Shown: one piece after another, positions 44,708-54,700 of the stretch | How positions within the stretch are numbered: the stretch's first letter is position 1 | How the letters are laid out: every line of letters starts with the position of its first letter | Assembly (NCBI RefSeq): GCF_003386095.1 | Contig: NZ_QREG01000001.1 | Location: forward strand, 512,887-576,886 | Direction: 5' to 3' | DNA length: 64,000 bases | Source: Marinoscillum furvescens DSM 4134 | GTDB taxonomy: Bacteria; Bacteroidota; Bacteroidia; Cytophagales; Cyclobacteriaceae | Translations under genes and position numbers: made by a program | Notes under the pieces: generated by a model | Seen by the model: only the letters and a program-made list of their open reading frames with translations | Database searches by the model: none | What the model was told of the DNA's origin: nothing

Positions 44708-46412
44708 ACAATTTTCTGTCTGCAATTTTCTTTTCTATCTGTTTAGAAGCCTCATTGGTCTGTAGTGCACGCTTCCATTGTGCTACCGCCTCATCTATTT
44801 TGCCAAGTTGAAAGAGCACATCACCGTAGTGTTCTATCACTGTACCATCTTCTTGCATGTTGGCAGCTTTTCGCAAATAAACTAAAGCTTCTTCGAATTT
44901 ACCTAGTGTATAAAGCACCCATCCATGCGTATCCAGATAGGTAGGGTTTTCAGGGTGAGCCTCAACCAACCTCGTGGACATTGCCAGAGCCTTTTCCATT
45001 TTTTCCTCTCTGAGGCTGAGGAAATAGCTGTAATTATTCAGCACATGGTCATTGTCGGGATTTGCTTTGAGCGCCTGCTCATAGGCAGCGTAGGATTTTT
45101 CATATTGCTTCATGCTATTGTAAGCATCACCCATCTGCCCATAGAATATCGTGAGCAAGCCAGGCTCAGTGGCAAATCTTTTTCCCTGATCCAGAATTTG
45201 TACGGATTTACGATAATCCTTTTTGATCAGATATCCAGTGCCTGCAAAGTAATACAGCGCTGCCTGATTCGGGAAATACTCTAAGGCTGTTTCCGCGTGA
45301 ACAATCACACTGTCGTACTGATTGAGTGATGCTTCCAGATTTAGAATATTTTGCCATACACCAAAATTCCCCGGATCAATGCTCACAGCACGAAGGTAGT
45401 AGTCACGGGCCTCTTCCTTTTGCTCTAGGCGAAACATTACATCCCCAGAAAATGCCAGCACTTCATATTGCTCAGGGTACTGCGACACCATTTTCTTTGT
45501 CAACTCAGTAATCGCCGCAAACTCCTCTGGAGTCACCACATAGTCGAGAAAGTTATTGAGAACCGAAAGTTTGGCTTTATAGTCCACCTTCGGTGAATCG
45601 AATGTGCTCATGGCCAGGTTAATGGCACGAGGGGTATCGCCTTCCAGCAGTGCTATTTCACTTAAAAGCAAATCTGCATGCTTGCTGTTGTTGAGAGTCT
45701 GCAGTCTTTCTTTAGCTTCTTCCAAACGATTGTTGGCGATCAAAAACTCGCACAGTTCAATGATATAGCGGTCCTGCCCCGGGTTTTCACCAATGAGCTT
45801 GTCCCAATCGGCAATCAAAGCATCGAAATCTTTGTCTTTCAAGTAGATCTTCTGCTTTTCGCGAAGCACCATTTCGTTCATGCCAAACACTTCCTCCGCA
45901 CGGCGGTAGGTCGCCAGCGCTTTTTCGTTTTGTCCCTGATACTGATAAATGATCGCCAGGTCAAACAAATAAGTCTCTGTACCCGGAATATGGTCTATCA
46001 TTTGCTGATAAATCCGGGCGGCTTCCTCATAATTGGAAAGCGATTTCTGAACCTCTGCAGCTAGCAGCAAATAATATTTATTACCCCCATCAAGCTGCAT
46101 GGCTTTTGTGGCATAAGGCAGTGCGAGCTGGCTATCTCCATTCTTAGTAAGAATTTCAGCGATTTTAAAATTGACCACCGCATTGCTGGGGTCTATCTCC
46201 AAAGCTTCCTTAAAAAGCTCCAGAGCTTTGTAGTAATTTTCTAGAATATGCTCCCGCTCAGCATCTATCAGGATCATTTCGAGCTTCAGGGCATCACTTT
46301 CAGAAAGCTCCGTGACATCCAAAGGCTCAAATTTTTCTTTCTTTGACTTTTTTCTTTGCGCCTCAGCGAGGCTGGCAAAGAGTAGCAATATGACTAAGCA
46401 GGCTATTCTCAT
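44700..46412 (-). CDS. TPR protein of the envelope operon
   Basis: 570 residues from the ATG at 46412 with a signal peptide (MRIACLVILLLFASLAEAQ). The mature protein is nearly all tetratricopeptide repeats (e.g. YYKALELFKEALEIDPSNAV, GQNEKALATYRRAEEVFG, YEKSYAAYEQALKANPDND, KFEEALVYLRKAANMQEDG), some twelve or so. It is expected in the periplasm or at the outer membrane as a scaffold. The start is 4 bases after the nucleotidyltransferase stop and it overlaps DUF4292. The order NTase-TPR-DUF4292-M23 is common in the phylum. Confidence 0.88.
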   Translation of the reverse strand: MRIACLVILLLFASLAEAQRKKSKKEKFEPLDVTELSESDALKLEMILIDAEREHILENYYKALELFKEALEIDPSNAVVNFKIAEILTKNGDSQLALPYATKAMQLDGGNKYYLLLAAEVQKSLSNYEEAARIYQQMIDHIPGTETYLFDLAIIYQYQGQNEKALATYRRAEEVFGMNEMVLREKQKIYLKDKDFDALIADWDKLIGENPGQDRYIIELCEFLIANNRLEEAKERLQTLNNSKHADLLLSEIALLEGDTPRAINLAMSTFDSPKVDYKAKLSVLNNFLDYVVTPEEFAAITELTKKMVSQYPEQYEVLAFSGDVMFRLEQKEEARDYYLRAVSIDPGNFGVWQNILNLEASLNQYDSVIVHAETALEYFPNQAALYYFAGTGYLIKKDYRKSVQILDQGKRFATEPGLLTIFYGQMGDAYNSMKQYEKSYAAYEQALKANPDNDHVLNNYSYFLSLREEKMEKALAMSTRLVEAHPENPTYLDTHGWVLYTLGKFEEALVYLRKAANMQEDGTVIEHYGDVLFQLGKIDEAVAQWKRALQTNEASKQIEKKIADRKLYE

Positions 46413-46416
46413 CCCA

Positions 46417-47418
46417 TCATTTCTTCCATTCCGAAAAATCCCCAAGACTTACGTCCTCTGGGGCAGACTCCATGTTAACGTGGTTACCAATCATCGAGTT
46501 TTGTAGATTCACACCTTTTAACGTACTGTCTGATTGTATCAACGCATCCTGAATGCGGCTATCTGACACCTTAGAACCAGCACCTAAAGATACCCCAGGG
46601 CCGATGACCGAGTTTGTAACCTCCACACCGTCGCCAATAAATACCGGAGGAATCACCACGCTATCTTTAACGATGGCAGACTCAGAAATGATATTCTTTC
46701 CAAGAAATCCAAGGTACCGACTGTTTGACTCCACGGTTACACGTTTATTTCCACAATCTAACCACGCGTCTACCGCACCAGTGGTAAACTTCACCCCGTC
46801 CTGCTTTAGATTTTCCAGGGCAGTAGTGAGCTGGTATTCGCCACCAGCACGCACGTCATTGTCTATTATATAATCTAGCTGCTCACGAAGCTTTTCTCCT
46901 TCTTTGAAATAATATATACCTATGATAGCCAGGGCTGAAACAGGCTCTTTTGGCTTCTCTACAAACTCTGTAATGACTCCATCCTGATCCAGGTTCACTA
47001 CTCCATAAGCGCTCGGGTCATCCACTTGTTTTACCCAAATAATGCCTCCGTCTTCCGTATTGAGTTTAAAGTTAGCCTTAAACAAAGTATCCGAAAATGC
47101 CACGGTCACCTTGCCCTGCATAATCTCTCGGGCACAATGTACTGCATGAGCAGTACCCAAAGCCTCCTCTTGATAAAAAATATACCCCCTGGCTCCTACT
47201 GCTTCGGCTATTTGCAGCAGTTCTTTTTCGGTTTCCTCACCAAAATCTCCTACTACAAACCCTATCTTCTCAATGGGCTCTGGAGTCACAGCAGCAATAT
47301 CTTCTACCAGTCGCTGTACAATCGGTTTTCCAGCAATGGGGATTAAGGGCTTTGGTACAGTAAGTGTATGCGGGCGCAAGCGTTTGCCTTTGCCAGCCAT
47401 AGGCACTATTAAGTTCAT
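46417..47418 (-). CDS. Sugar-1-phosphate nucleotidyltransferase with beta-helix tail
   Basis: 333 residues. The Rossmann-like N-terminus has MNLIVPMAGKGKRLRPHTL and PKPLIPIAGKPI, and FSDT and GGEYQLTTAL as active-site elements. The C-terminal 80 residues form a left-handed beta-helix with hexapeptides (VIPPVFIGDGVEV, SVIGPGVSLGAGSKV). It activates a sugar phosphate (glucose-1-P or GlcNAc-1-P types) for surface polysaccharide or lipopolysaccharide synthesis. Exact sugar and nucleotide cannot be read off. The flippase upstream supports a surface-glycan role. Confidence 0.88.
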   Translation of the reverse strand: MNLIVPMAGKGKRLRPHTLTVPKPLIPIAGKPIVQRLVEDIAAVTPEPIEKIGFVVGDFGEETEKELLQIAEAVGARGYIFYQEEALGTAHAVHCAREIMQGKVTVAFSDTLFKANFKLNTEDGGIIWVKQVDDPSAYGVVNLDQDGVITEFVEKPKEPVSALAIIGIYYFKEGEKLREQLDYIIDNDVRAGGEYQLTTALENLKQDGVKFTTGAVDAWLDCGNKRVTVESNSRYLGFLGKNIISESAIVKDSVVIPPVFIGDGVEVTNSVIGPGVSLGAGSKVSDSRIQDALIQSDSTLKGVNLQNSMIGNHVNMESAPEDVSLGDFSEWKK

Positions 47419-47423
47419 AAGTT

Positions 47424-48911
47424 TTATAGTTGTTTTTTAAGCAAAGTTCCTTTTCGTAGATCTAGCCACCACACCACTCCCACAAACAGCAGCAATAACG
47501 CCGTGGCTGTGAAATACTTAGAGGGGCCGCTAAGCGCGCAAAAATAAAACGGCATAATGGAAAGCCCAGCCAAAGCTATGTAAAATAGCCCCTTCCCGGT
47601 AAAGTATGGAATCGGATAGTGCCTTTGCCCTAAATAATAACTAACCACTACCATAACGAAATACACCGCCAATGTGGTCCAGGCACTGCCCATGTAGCCC
47701 AGCACAGGTATCAATATAAAATTTAAAAGCAATGTAAGCACCGCACCCAGCACGGTGATCCAGGCTCCATATTTGGTCTTATCCGTGAGCTTGTACCACA
47801 CAGACAGATTGTAATAGATGCCTAAAAACAAACCTCCGCCCAACAGCAAAGGCACTATCTCCAGCGCCGTGAGGTAGCTCGGCTTGCGCAGCAGTATGGG
47901 AGCGACTTCAGGTAAAAAAATGGAAATCAGCATCCAGCTAAAGGCACCAAAAATCACAAATCCGTGCATCACCCGAGCAAAAAGCTGAGGACTCTGGGCA
48001 TCTCCAGATTTGGAGAAAAAGAATGGCTCAAACGCATAACGAAAGGCTTGAATCGCCAGGGTCATAAAAACTGACAGCTTATAACACCCGCCAAAAATCC
48101 CGAGAATCTCCTGATTGGTATAGGCCGGATAGAAGCCTTCTGGCAGCCAATATTTTAGTAATACTCTGGAGAACATTTCATTCGTCACTCCAGCCAAGCC
48201 CATCACCATCAGTGGTAGAGCATATGAAAGCATCCGTTTCCACTCAGCACCCAGTGCAAAGCGTACCTGAAGAAATGCCCTGCCAAAAAATGGGAGATAC
48301 AGCGCATTGGCCAGCAGATTGGATAGAAAAACGTACCCCACTCCCAGCTGCTCATTGTAAATCCACCTTACAATAGAATCTGGAAACATCGAGAGCCACC
48401 AGGGGCAAAAAACCAAAAAAAATAGGTTCAGGCCGATATTGGCACTAATATTCATCAGCTTCAGTCCGGCAAACTTTACAGCTTTGCTTTGTAGTCTGAG
48501 TTTGGCAAACGGCACCACTACCACAGCATCTACCGCCATGATGATCGCCAGCCAAGTCACCAGATGCCCTCTACCAGGATACTCCAGAGCCTCAGCTATA
48601 TCTGCTGAAAAAAGCGCTAATAATGCACTTAGAACAACTGAAGTGAGAATCAGTGAAGTCTGAGCAACATTGAAATAATGAGAGGGCGTTTCGCTTTTTG
48701 ACGCAAACCGAAAATAGGCTGTTTCAAAACCATAGGTGTAAATCACATTGAGAAAAGCCACGATGGCATATAGCTCGGTAACTACCCCGTATTCAGCCAC
48801 TGCAAATACCGCTGTATAAAGCGGCACCAGCAGGTAATTGAGTAGTCTACCAAGAATGCTGCTGGCTCCGTAGATTACGGTTTGACCTGCAAGCTGTTTA
48901 AGTTGACCCAC
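47424..48911 (-). CDS. Polysaccharide flippase (Wzx/MOP family)
   Basis: 495 residues with about fourteen hydrophobic segments, starting TVIYGASSILGRLLNYLLVPLYT, the usual N-terminal pattern of lipid-linked oligosaccharide flippases; SKSGDAQ and GYMGSAW mark cytoplasmic loops. It would flip lipid-linked glycan units to the periplasmic face. The start codon appears to be a GTG directly after the TAA of the crotonase gene, a zero-base gap. Confidence 0.9.
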   Translation of the reverse strand: MGQLKQLAGQTVIYGASSILGRLLNYLLVPLYTAVFAVAEYGVVTELYAIVAFLNVIYTYGFETAYFRFASKSETPSHYFNVAQTSLILTSVVLSALLALFSADIAEALEYPGRGHLVTWLAIIMAVDAVVVVPFAKLRLQSKAVKFAGLKLMNISANIGLNLFFLVFCPWWLSMFPDSIVRWIYNEQLGVGYVFLSNLLANALYLPFFGRAFLQVRFALGAEWKRMLSYALPLMVMGLAGVTNEMFSRVLLKYWLPEGFYPAYTNQEILGIFGGCYKLSVFMTLAIQAFRYAFEPFFFSKSGDAQSPQLFARVMHGFVIFGAFSWMLISIFLPEVAPILLRKPSYLTALEIVPLLLGGGLFLGIYYNLSVWYKLTDKTKYGAWITVLGAVLTLLLNFILIPVLGYMGSAWTTLAVYFVMVVVSYYLGQRHYPIPYFTGKGLFYIALAGLSIMPFYFCALSGPSKYFTATALLLLFVGVVWWLDLRKGTLLKKQL

Positions 48912-49697
48912 TTACTCGCCTTTAAACTCTGGCGTGCGTTTTTCCATAAAAGCCGAAGCCCCTTCCTTGAAGTCGTCTGTTCCGCAGCATCGAGCAAAAG
49001 CATTGGCCTCTGTCTGATAGCCGTTTTCATCGTGGTTATAAACGGCGTTTACACAGTCTACCACCAGACCTATGGCGATAGGAGCCTTAGCACTTATTTT
49101 GGCCAGTATTTCATTGGCCTTGGCCATAGCCGCTTCTTTGTCTACCTCCGTGTAGTTCACCAGACCAAACGACTGAGCCTGATTAGCGTCCATCATATCT
49201 CCGGTCATGAGGTATTCAAATGCTCGGCCCTTGCCTATCAGCTGAGTCAGACGCTGCGTACCTCCATAACCTGGCAAAATCCCCAGATTTACTTCAGGCT
49301 GCCCCAATCGTGCATTTGCAGATGCCACACGCATGTGGCATGCCATAGCGAGTTCACAGCCTCCCCCCAGGGCAAATCCATTTACCACTGCGATAACTGG
49401 TGTATGAGAGTTTTCAATCAACTGAAAGACCTCTTGCCCTTCTTCGGCAAACTTTCGCGCATTCATTTCATTGAGCTCTGAAAACTCTCCAATGTCTGCA
49501 CCTGCCGCAAAGGCCTTTTCACCTGCTCCGGTGAGGATCACTCCACTTATTTCCTTGTCATCATATACAGACTGAATGACTTCCTTCAGCTCTGCCAAAG
49601 TAGCGGTATTCAGCGCATTGAGTTTACTTTCCCTGTTTATTGTAATAGTCAGAATACTTCCATCTGTTGCCAGCGAAAGATTTTGCAAGTCTGCCAT
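48912..49697 (-). CDS. Enoyl-CoA hydratase/isomerase family protein
   Basis: 261 residues of the crotonase family: oxyanion-hole motifs GAGEKAFAAGADIGEF and NGFALGGGCELAMACH, with the two catalytic Glu candidates in ALGGGCELA and QPEVNLGILPGYGGTQRL. Hydrates enoyl-CoA in fatty-acid or amino-acid breakdown; the GGCELA and Glu-x-x-x-Gly-x-x-P form is that of short-chain crotonases. Whether its substrate is crotonyl-CoA cannot be told from sequence. The next gene upstream, tdh, is separated by 131 bases. Confidence 0.92.
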   Translation of the reverse strand: MADLQNLSLATDGSILTITINRESKLNALNTATLAELKEVIQSVYDDKEISGVILTGAGEKAFAAGADIGEFSELNEMNARKFAEEGQEVFQLIENSHTPVIAVVNGFALGGGCELAMACHMRVASANARLGQPEVNLGILPGYGGTQRLTQLIGKGRAFEYLMTGDMMDANQAQSFGLVNYTEVDKEAAMAKANEILAKISAKAPIAIGLVVDCVNAVYNHDENGYQTEANAFARCCGTDDFKEGASAFMEKRTPEFKGE

Positions 49698-49828
49698 AGA
49701 GTCGATGATTTCTTATGAACTCGAAAGAAAAATTAAAAATCAGATTATTTCAAACATTTTCCGAAATAAGGGGTGATTTACGCATCGATTCAGAAGCATC
49801 TTTGCCAAATCCCCACTTTTAATATGCT

Positions 49829-50779
49829 TTATTTGGCACTAACCAAAATTGCCTCGAGGTTATCAAGCATGGTTCCTACCAACTGATCCAGGTCAAAATC
49901 ATGCTGCCACCCCCAGTCTTTTCGCGCTTGCGAATCGTCTATACTATTGGGCCAGCTGTCCGCTATCTCCTGACGAAAATCAGGGGTATAGGTTATCTTA
50001 AAATCAGGATACCGCTTGCATATGGCTTCATAGATCATTTCAGGAGAAAAGCTCATAGCGGACACATTGTAACTTGAGCGCACGGTGACTTTGTCTGCAT
50101 CCGCCTGCATCAACTCCACAGTAGCCTTCACCGCATCGTCCATATACATCATGGGCAGCTTGGCGTCTGCACGCAAAAAACACTCATAGGAGCCATCCAT
50201 GATTGCCTTCCAAAAGATATCAACAGCATAGTCTGTAGTACCTCCACCTGGCTGTGCTTTGTACCCAATCAATCCGGGATACCTAAGCGAGCGCACATCT
50301 ACACCATATTTTTGATGATAGTATTCGCACCATCGCTCACCGGCCAGCTTACTGATGCCATATACAGTATTGGGATTCATGACCGTATGCTGAGGTGTTT
50401 GATTGGAGGGTGTGTCCGGACCAAACACCGCTATAGAACTAGGCCAGTAAATTTTCTTCACACCTTTGCGACCAGCCTCCAGCACATTGAGCAAGCTGTT
50501 CATGTTGAGATCCCAGGCCATTTTAGGCGCTTGCTCACCCTTTGCAGACAAAATAGCCGCCAAATGATAAATTTCAGTGATTTGATATTGATCTATAATG
50601 AGATCCAGAGATTCTTTATCCATCACATCCAAACGCTCGTAGGGTCCATCTGCAATGAGTTCGGCAGGATCTCGCAGATCTGAGGCTATGACATTGTCTA
50701 CACCAAACAGATCACGGAGCTTTAGGGTTAACTCCGTACCTAGCTGCCCGCAGGCACCTATTACAAGTACTTTATTCAT
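49829..50779 (-). CDS. tdh: L-threonine 3-dehydrogenase, epimerase type
   Basis: 316 residues, an extended short-chain (SDR) NAD-dependent enzyme, unlike the zinc alcohol-dehydrogenase-type Tdh of E. coli. GACGQLGTEL is the dinucleotide loop, PSSIAVFGPDTP supplies the Ser, and VYGISKLAGERW holds the Tyr-x3-Lys. It oxidises threonine to 2-amino-3-ketobutyrate. The call rests on the sequence pattern plus kbl, encoding the next step, 375 bases away on the other strand. A -7 box TACTTTTG sits 27 bases upstream. Confidence 0.9.
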   Translation of the reverse strand: MNKVLVIGACGQLGTELTLKLRDLFGVDNVIASDLRDPAELIADGPYERLDVMDKESLDLIIDQYQITEIYHLAAILSAKGEQAPKMAWDLNMNSLLNVLEAGRKGVKKIYWPSSIAVFGPDTPSNQTPQHTVMNPNTVYGISKLAGERWCEYYHQKYGVDVRSLRYPGLIGYKAQPGGGTTDYAVDIFWKAIMDGSYECFLRADAKLPMMYMDDAVKATVELMQADADKVTVRSSYNVSAMSFSPEMIYEAICKRYPDFKITYTPDFRQEIADSWPNSIDDSQARKDWGWQHDFDLDQLVGTMLDNLEAILVSAK

Positions 50780-50805
50780 AATTGGGTGGGGTAATGTGTT
50801 TGGGG

Positions 50806-50813
50806 CAAAAGTA
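50806..50813 (-). promoter_or_regulatory. Probable Bacteroidota -7 promoter box of tdh
   Basis: TACTTTTG on the minus strand matches the phylum's TAnnTTTG. It ends 27 bases before the start codon, leaving a 5' leader of about 20 bases. No clear -33 TTTG is found at the right spacing. Confidence 0.45.
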
Positions 50814-50870
50814 GTAATTTGAGCTTTCCCTTATACTATAATCGGCATTCCTTCTAAATTTGTTTCCCAA

Positions 50871-51125
50871 ATGGACTTAAGGACTTATCTCATCGGCAAA
50901 AAGATCGACGCAGAGCGCTTCGCAGCGCAAGAACCCGGGCGATTTTGTGAATTCGAGGAGCATTTTTCGCAAATGCACCCCAATAGTTTTACTGCGCAAA
51001 AGCTGTTTTTGATCAACAAGCTTAGGCATCTGTACAAATTAGAACAGGCACCTGAAACCACGGCGACCTCTAAACCGAAGGCAGCTAAACCCCGAGTAGT
51101 CCGAAAACCAAAAGCATCTAAATAA
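50871..51125 (+). CDS. Small basic protein between tdh and kbl
   Basis: 84 residues starting [20 protein letters not shown], with a helix-forming first half ([21 protein letters not shown]) and a Lys/Pro-rich tail reminiscent of histone-like extensions ([17 protein letters not shown]). I recall small conserved unknown proteins of this type in Bacteroidota but cannot assign a family. It precedes kbl by 28 bases, probably co-transcribed, and may use a bidirectional promoter region with tdh. No function assigned. Confidence 0.65.
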   Translation: MDLRTYLIGKKIDAERFAAQEPGRFCEFEEHFSQMHPNSFTAQKLFLINKLRHLYKLEQAPETTATSKPKAAKPRVVRKPKASK

Positions 51126-51153
51126 TCAAGCAAAACCCGAAAAAATAAACAAC

Positions 51154-52344
51154 ATGTACAAATCACTTAAAACCAAGCTCGAAAACGAAATCAACGATAT
51201 AAAAGAGGCTGGATTATTTAAGGAAGAACGCATCATCACTACGCCTCAGGATGCCGTCATCAAACTTCAGGATGGCAGTGAGGTCATAAACTTCTGTGCC
51301 AACAACTATCTGGGCCTCTCCTCTCACCCGCGCGTGGTAGAAGCTGCCAAAAAAACGATCGACACCCACGGGTTTGGCATGTCTTCGGTTCGATTTATCT
51401 GTGGCACACAGGACATTCATAAAGAGCTAGAGCGCAAAATATCCGAATTTCTAGGGACAGAGGACACGATCCTTTACGCTGCTGCGTTTGACGCCAATGG
51501 TGGGGTCTTTGAGCCTATGCTAGGCCCTGAAGACGCCATCATCTCCGATGCACTCAATCACGCATCGATCATAGATGGCGTACGTCTTTGTAAAGCTGCT
51601 CGCTACCGCTACCAGCACAACGACATGGCCGACCTGGAAGCCAAACTTCAGGAAGCTTCTGATGCCAAGGTAAAAGTCATTGTAACAGATGGCGTGTTTT
51701 CTATGGACGGCACCGTGGCGCAACTGGACAAAATATGCGAGCTGGCTGAAAAATATGACGCAGTAGTCATGACCGACGAATGCCACTCCACTGGCTTTAT
51801 GGGCAAAACAGGACGCGGCGTACATGAGTACCGCAACTGTATGGACAAAGTGGACATCATTACTGGCACACTGGGCAAGGCCCTGGGAGGCGCTTCCGGT
51901 GGGTTTACATCCGGCAAAAAAGAAATCATAGAAGTGCTGCGTCAGCGCTCACGGCCGTACTTGTTTAGCAACACACTGGCTCCGTCCATAGTAGGAGCTT
52001 CTATTGCCGTGATCGACATGCTATCCGAAACCACAGAGCTGAGAGATAAGCTAGAGGCTAATACCAAATACTTCCGTGCAAAAATGACAGAAGCTGGCTT
52101 TGACATCAAACCTGGAGATCATGCCATCGTACCAATCATGCTTTACGATGCAGTGCTTTCTCAAAAAATGGCAGCCAAACTTTTAGAAAAAGGAATTTAT
52201 GTGATTGGATTTTACTTCCCGGTAGTACCAAAAGGGCAGGCTCGAATTCGCGTGCAAATGTCTGCAGTACACGACCAGTCACACTTAGACCAAGCAATAA
52301 CTGCATTTACGGAAGTAGGCAAGGAACTTGGAGTAATCAGCTAG
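51154..52344 (+). CDS. kbl: Glycine C-acetyltransferase (2-amino-3-ketobutyrate CoA ligase)
   Basis: 396 residues, PLP-dependent. Splits 2-amino-3-ketobutyrate with CoA into glycine and acetyl-CoA, the second step after tdh. Motifs: [49 protein letters not shown] and the PLP Lys in [30 protein letters not shown] is typical of Kbl rather than of related 2-oxoamine synthases. The glycine may feed the cleavage system (gcvH in this window). The last 8 bases overlap cdaA convergently. Confidence 0.95.
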   Translation: MYKSLKTKLENEINDIKEAGLFKEERIITTPQDAVIKLQDGSEVINFCANNYLGLSSHPRVVEAAKKTIDTHGFGMSSVRFICGTQDIHKELERKISEFLGTEDTILYAAAFDANGGVFEPMLGPEDAIISDALNHASIIDGVRLCKAARYRYQHNDMADLEAKLQEASDAKVKVIVTDGVFSMDGTVAQLDKICELAEKYDAVVMTDECHSTGFMGKTGRGVHEYRNCMDKVDIITGTLGKALGGASGGFTSGKKEIIEVLRQRSRPYLFSNTLAPSIVGASIAVIDMLSETTELRDKLEANTKYFRAKMTEAGFDIKPGDHAIVPIMLYDAVLSQKMAAKLLEKGIYVIGFYFPVVPKGQARIRVQMSAVHDQSHLDQAITAFTEVGKELGVIS

Positions 52345-53263
52345 CCTGAATCGATTCCTTAGAACCTTCTTTCTTTCCAGACTTTTTAGGCTCTTCTTTC
52401 TTAGAAGAGCCTTCTTTTTTGGCCTTCTTAAGCACATTATCTGTAGAAGAGGTCGGCTCAAAACTTTCTTCGTAGAGGTATTCGTTGATCTTCTTTCTCA
52501 GCTCCTGAGTAGACAGATTATGAAAAATCTCACCATTGCGCATGGTCGACAGCTGACCGGTTTCTTCAGAAACTACAATCACCAGCGTATCTGTATTTTC
52601 TGACATGCCAATACCCGCCCTGTGGCGCAGACCAAACTGAGCAGGAACGTCTCGCTCGGTTACAGGCAATATACAGCGGGCCGCCACAATTTTGTTGTCA
52701 TGAATGATTACTGCTCCATCATGAAGCGGGCTGTATTTATTGAAAATAGCCATCAACAGTCGCTTGGAAATCACTGCATCGATACGATCGCCTGACTCGG
52801 CATAGAATTTCAACTCAGAATTTTTGGACAGCACTATCAACGCCCCCGTATTCGTTCCTCCCAGTGTCTTAGCTGCCTCTATCAGTGGAGTGATATCTGC
52901 CTTACTATACCCTGTGTTACTTTTCCAAAGTCGCTTGAAGTTTTCCAGCAAGTCACCTTCGGCAAATACCGGCGTGCGACCAAGTAATAGTAGGAACTTT
53001 CTAATTTCTTGCTGAAAAAGAATGATAGCGGCCAAAACTCCCACTCCCATAAACTGCCCTAAAATATTACTGAGCAGCTCCATTTGGGCAGCATTTACCA
53101 CCAAATAGATGAGGTAAAGTACCAAGAAACCAATAAAGATCTTGATAGCAACACTACCTTTCATCAGCTTGTACACCTGGTACAGCAATACCGAAACGAA
53201 GAAGATATCAATGATATCAACCCAGTCTATTTCTAAAAACCCGATATTGAATCCTAATATCAA
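52337..53263 (-). CDS. cdaA: Diadenylate cyclase CdaA
   Basis: 308 residues. Makes the second messenger c-di-AMP from two ATP. Three N-terminal helices ([51 protein letters not shown]), then the DAC domain with [10 protein letters not shown] (the DGA motif) and [11 protein letters not shown] (RHR motif). A Lys/Glu/Ser-rich C-terminal tail of about 45 residues is an extension over the family. It overlaps folP by ATGA (53260-53263); this folP-cdaA pairing is typical of Bacteroidota. Confidence 0.95.
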   Translation of the reverse strand: MILGFNIGFLEIDWVDIIDIFFVSVLLYQVYKLMKGSVAIKIFIGFLVLYLIYLVVNAAQMELLSNILGQFMGVGVLAAIILFQQEIRKFLLLLGRTPVFAEGDLLENFKRLWKSNTGYSKADITPLIEAAKTLGGTNTGALIVLSKNSELKFYAESGDRIDAVISKRLLMAIFNKYSPLHDGAVIIHDNKIVAARCILPVTERDVPAQFGLRHRAGIGMSENTDTLVIVVSEETGQLSTMRNGEIFHNLSTQELRKKINEYLYEESFEPTSSTDNVLKKAKKEGSSKKEEPKKSGKKEGSKESIQAS

Positions 53264-54117
53264 ACTGATAATTGATTTACTAATTTTACTGCTTCTACAG
53301 CTTCCTTTACGTCATGTACGCGAAGGATAGATGCTCCTCGCCCCAAAGCTACTGTATTTAGTACAGTTGTACCATTTAAAGCTTCATTGGCTGAAATATT
53401 TAATGTTTTATAAATCATAGACTTACGTGAAACTCCCACCAATACCGGACACTCCAGATAAGCCAAATGATCCAGCTTTTGCAGCAATTCAAAACTTTGG
53501 GTCGCTTTTTTTGCAAAACCAAACCCCGGATCGATGATCACATCTTTGATTCCTGCCAGCCGTGCTGCAGCCAGCCGTTCGGCAAAATATGCCATGATTT
53601 CTTTCAGCAAATCGTCATATTCCGTATTCGCGTTCATGGTCTGAGGGGTACCGCGCATGTGCATTGCGATATATGGCACCCCCAACTCCCCTACTGTGGC
53701 CAGCATCCGATCGTCCATACATCCTGCCGAGATGTCGTTTACCACATGTGCTCCCGCATCCACTGCAAGGCGAGCTACCTTGGCACGAAATGTATCTGCC
53801 GACAATATGGCCTCTGGAAATTCCTTACTCAAAGCATCGATCACAGGCACCATTCTATCAAGCTCTTCACCTTCCGAAATGTTTGATGCCCCGGGCCGTG
53901 AGGAGTATCCACCAACATCTAAAAACGTAGCTCCGTCTATAAGCATCTGTTCAGCGCTGCCCAATACAGCTGATAGCTCTTGCTTTCTACTGCCTGCATA
54001 AAATGAGTCTGGTGTGACATTCAGTATCCCCATCACTCTGGGGGTAGCCAGGTCCAGCAGGTTCCCCGCCACGTTTATGGACTTTTGAAGATGCAATGTG
54101 TTAGATTTGTCAGCCAT
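53260..54117 (-). CDS. folP: Dihydropteroate synthase
   Basis: 285 residues. Joins p-aminobenzoate to the pterin in folate synthesis, downstream of pabB/pabC at the window's start. Motifs: VMGILNVTPDSFY, GATFLDVGGYSSRPGA, LSADTFRAKVA, VVNDISAG, PYIAMHMRGTP, VIIDPGFGFAK and VGVSRKSMI. The start is 27 bases from the divergent DUF1599 gene, so their promoters must overlap coding sequence or share the gap. Confidence 0.96.
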   Translation of the reverse strand: MADKSNTLHLQKSINVAGNLLDLATPRVMGILNVTPDSFYAGSRKQELSAVLGSAEQMLIDGATFLDVGGYSSRPGASNISEGEELDRMVPVIDALSKEFPEAILSADTFRAKVARLAVDAGAHVVNDISAGCMDDRMLATVGELGVPYIAMHMRGTPQTMNANTEYDDLLKEIMAYFAERLAAARLAGIKDVIIDPGFGFAKKATQSFELLQKLDHLAYLECPVLVGVSRKSMIYKTLNISANEALNGTTVLNTVALGRGASILRVHDVKEAVEAVKLVNQLSV

Positions 54118-54144
54118 ACGTACAATATAAACTCAGATTAGAAA

Positions 54145-54687
54145 TTGAAGGCAAGCACTATTGAGCAATACCGCGAAATTATCGCATCATGCAAAGAAAT
54201 TTTCGAAAAGAAAACCAAAGATTACGGTACTGCCTGGAGGATACTGAGGCTGCCATCCATTACAGACCAAATCTACATCAAAGCTCAACGCATCAGGTCT
54301 ATCCAGGAAAAAGGTGAGCAAAAAGTAGGTGACGATATTCAGTCTGAGTTTATCGGTATCATCAACTATTGCATCATGGCACTCATCCAAATGCAACTCA
54401 CCCCAGAAGACCCCATGGAAATAAGCTACGAACTTCTGGAGCCTAAATACGACAAAGCAGCTGAAGACACCCTTCAGCTGCTCACCAATAAAAACCATGA
54501 CTATGGAGAGGCCTGGCGAGAAATGCGCGTAAGTTCGATGACAGACATCATCTTAATGAAACTCTTTCGCGTGAAACAAATTGAAGACAATGCAGGTAAA
54601 ACGATCATATCGGAAGGTGTAGATGCCAACTATCAGGACATCATCAACTACTCGGTATTTTGCATGATCAAATTGAAAGAAGTATAA
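54145..54687 (+). CDS. DUF1599 protein, duplicated DYGxAWR module
   Basis: 180 residues holding the same module twice: KTKDYGTAWRILRLPSITDQI at residue 24 and KNHDYGEAWREMRVSSMTDII at residue 117. Known as the nucleotide modification-associated domain 1 (DUF1599) in phage and bacterial proteins, sometimes thought to be related to MazG-like folds; function unproven. Start is TTG at 54145, and the DoxX gene follows 13 bases after the stop. The DUF1599-DoxX-like order is recurrent in Bacteroidota. Confidence 0.85.
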   Translation: MKASTIEQYREIIASCKEIFEKKTKDYGTAWRILRLPSITDQIYIKAQRIRSIQEKGEQKVGDDIQSEFIGIINYCIMALIQMQLTPEDPMEISYELLEPKYDKAAEDTLQLLTNKNHDYGEAWREMRVSSMTDIILMKLFRVKQIEDNAGKTIISEGVDANYQDIINYSVFCMIKLKEV

Positions 54688-54700
54688 ATAACCATTCCCA

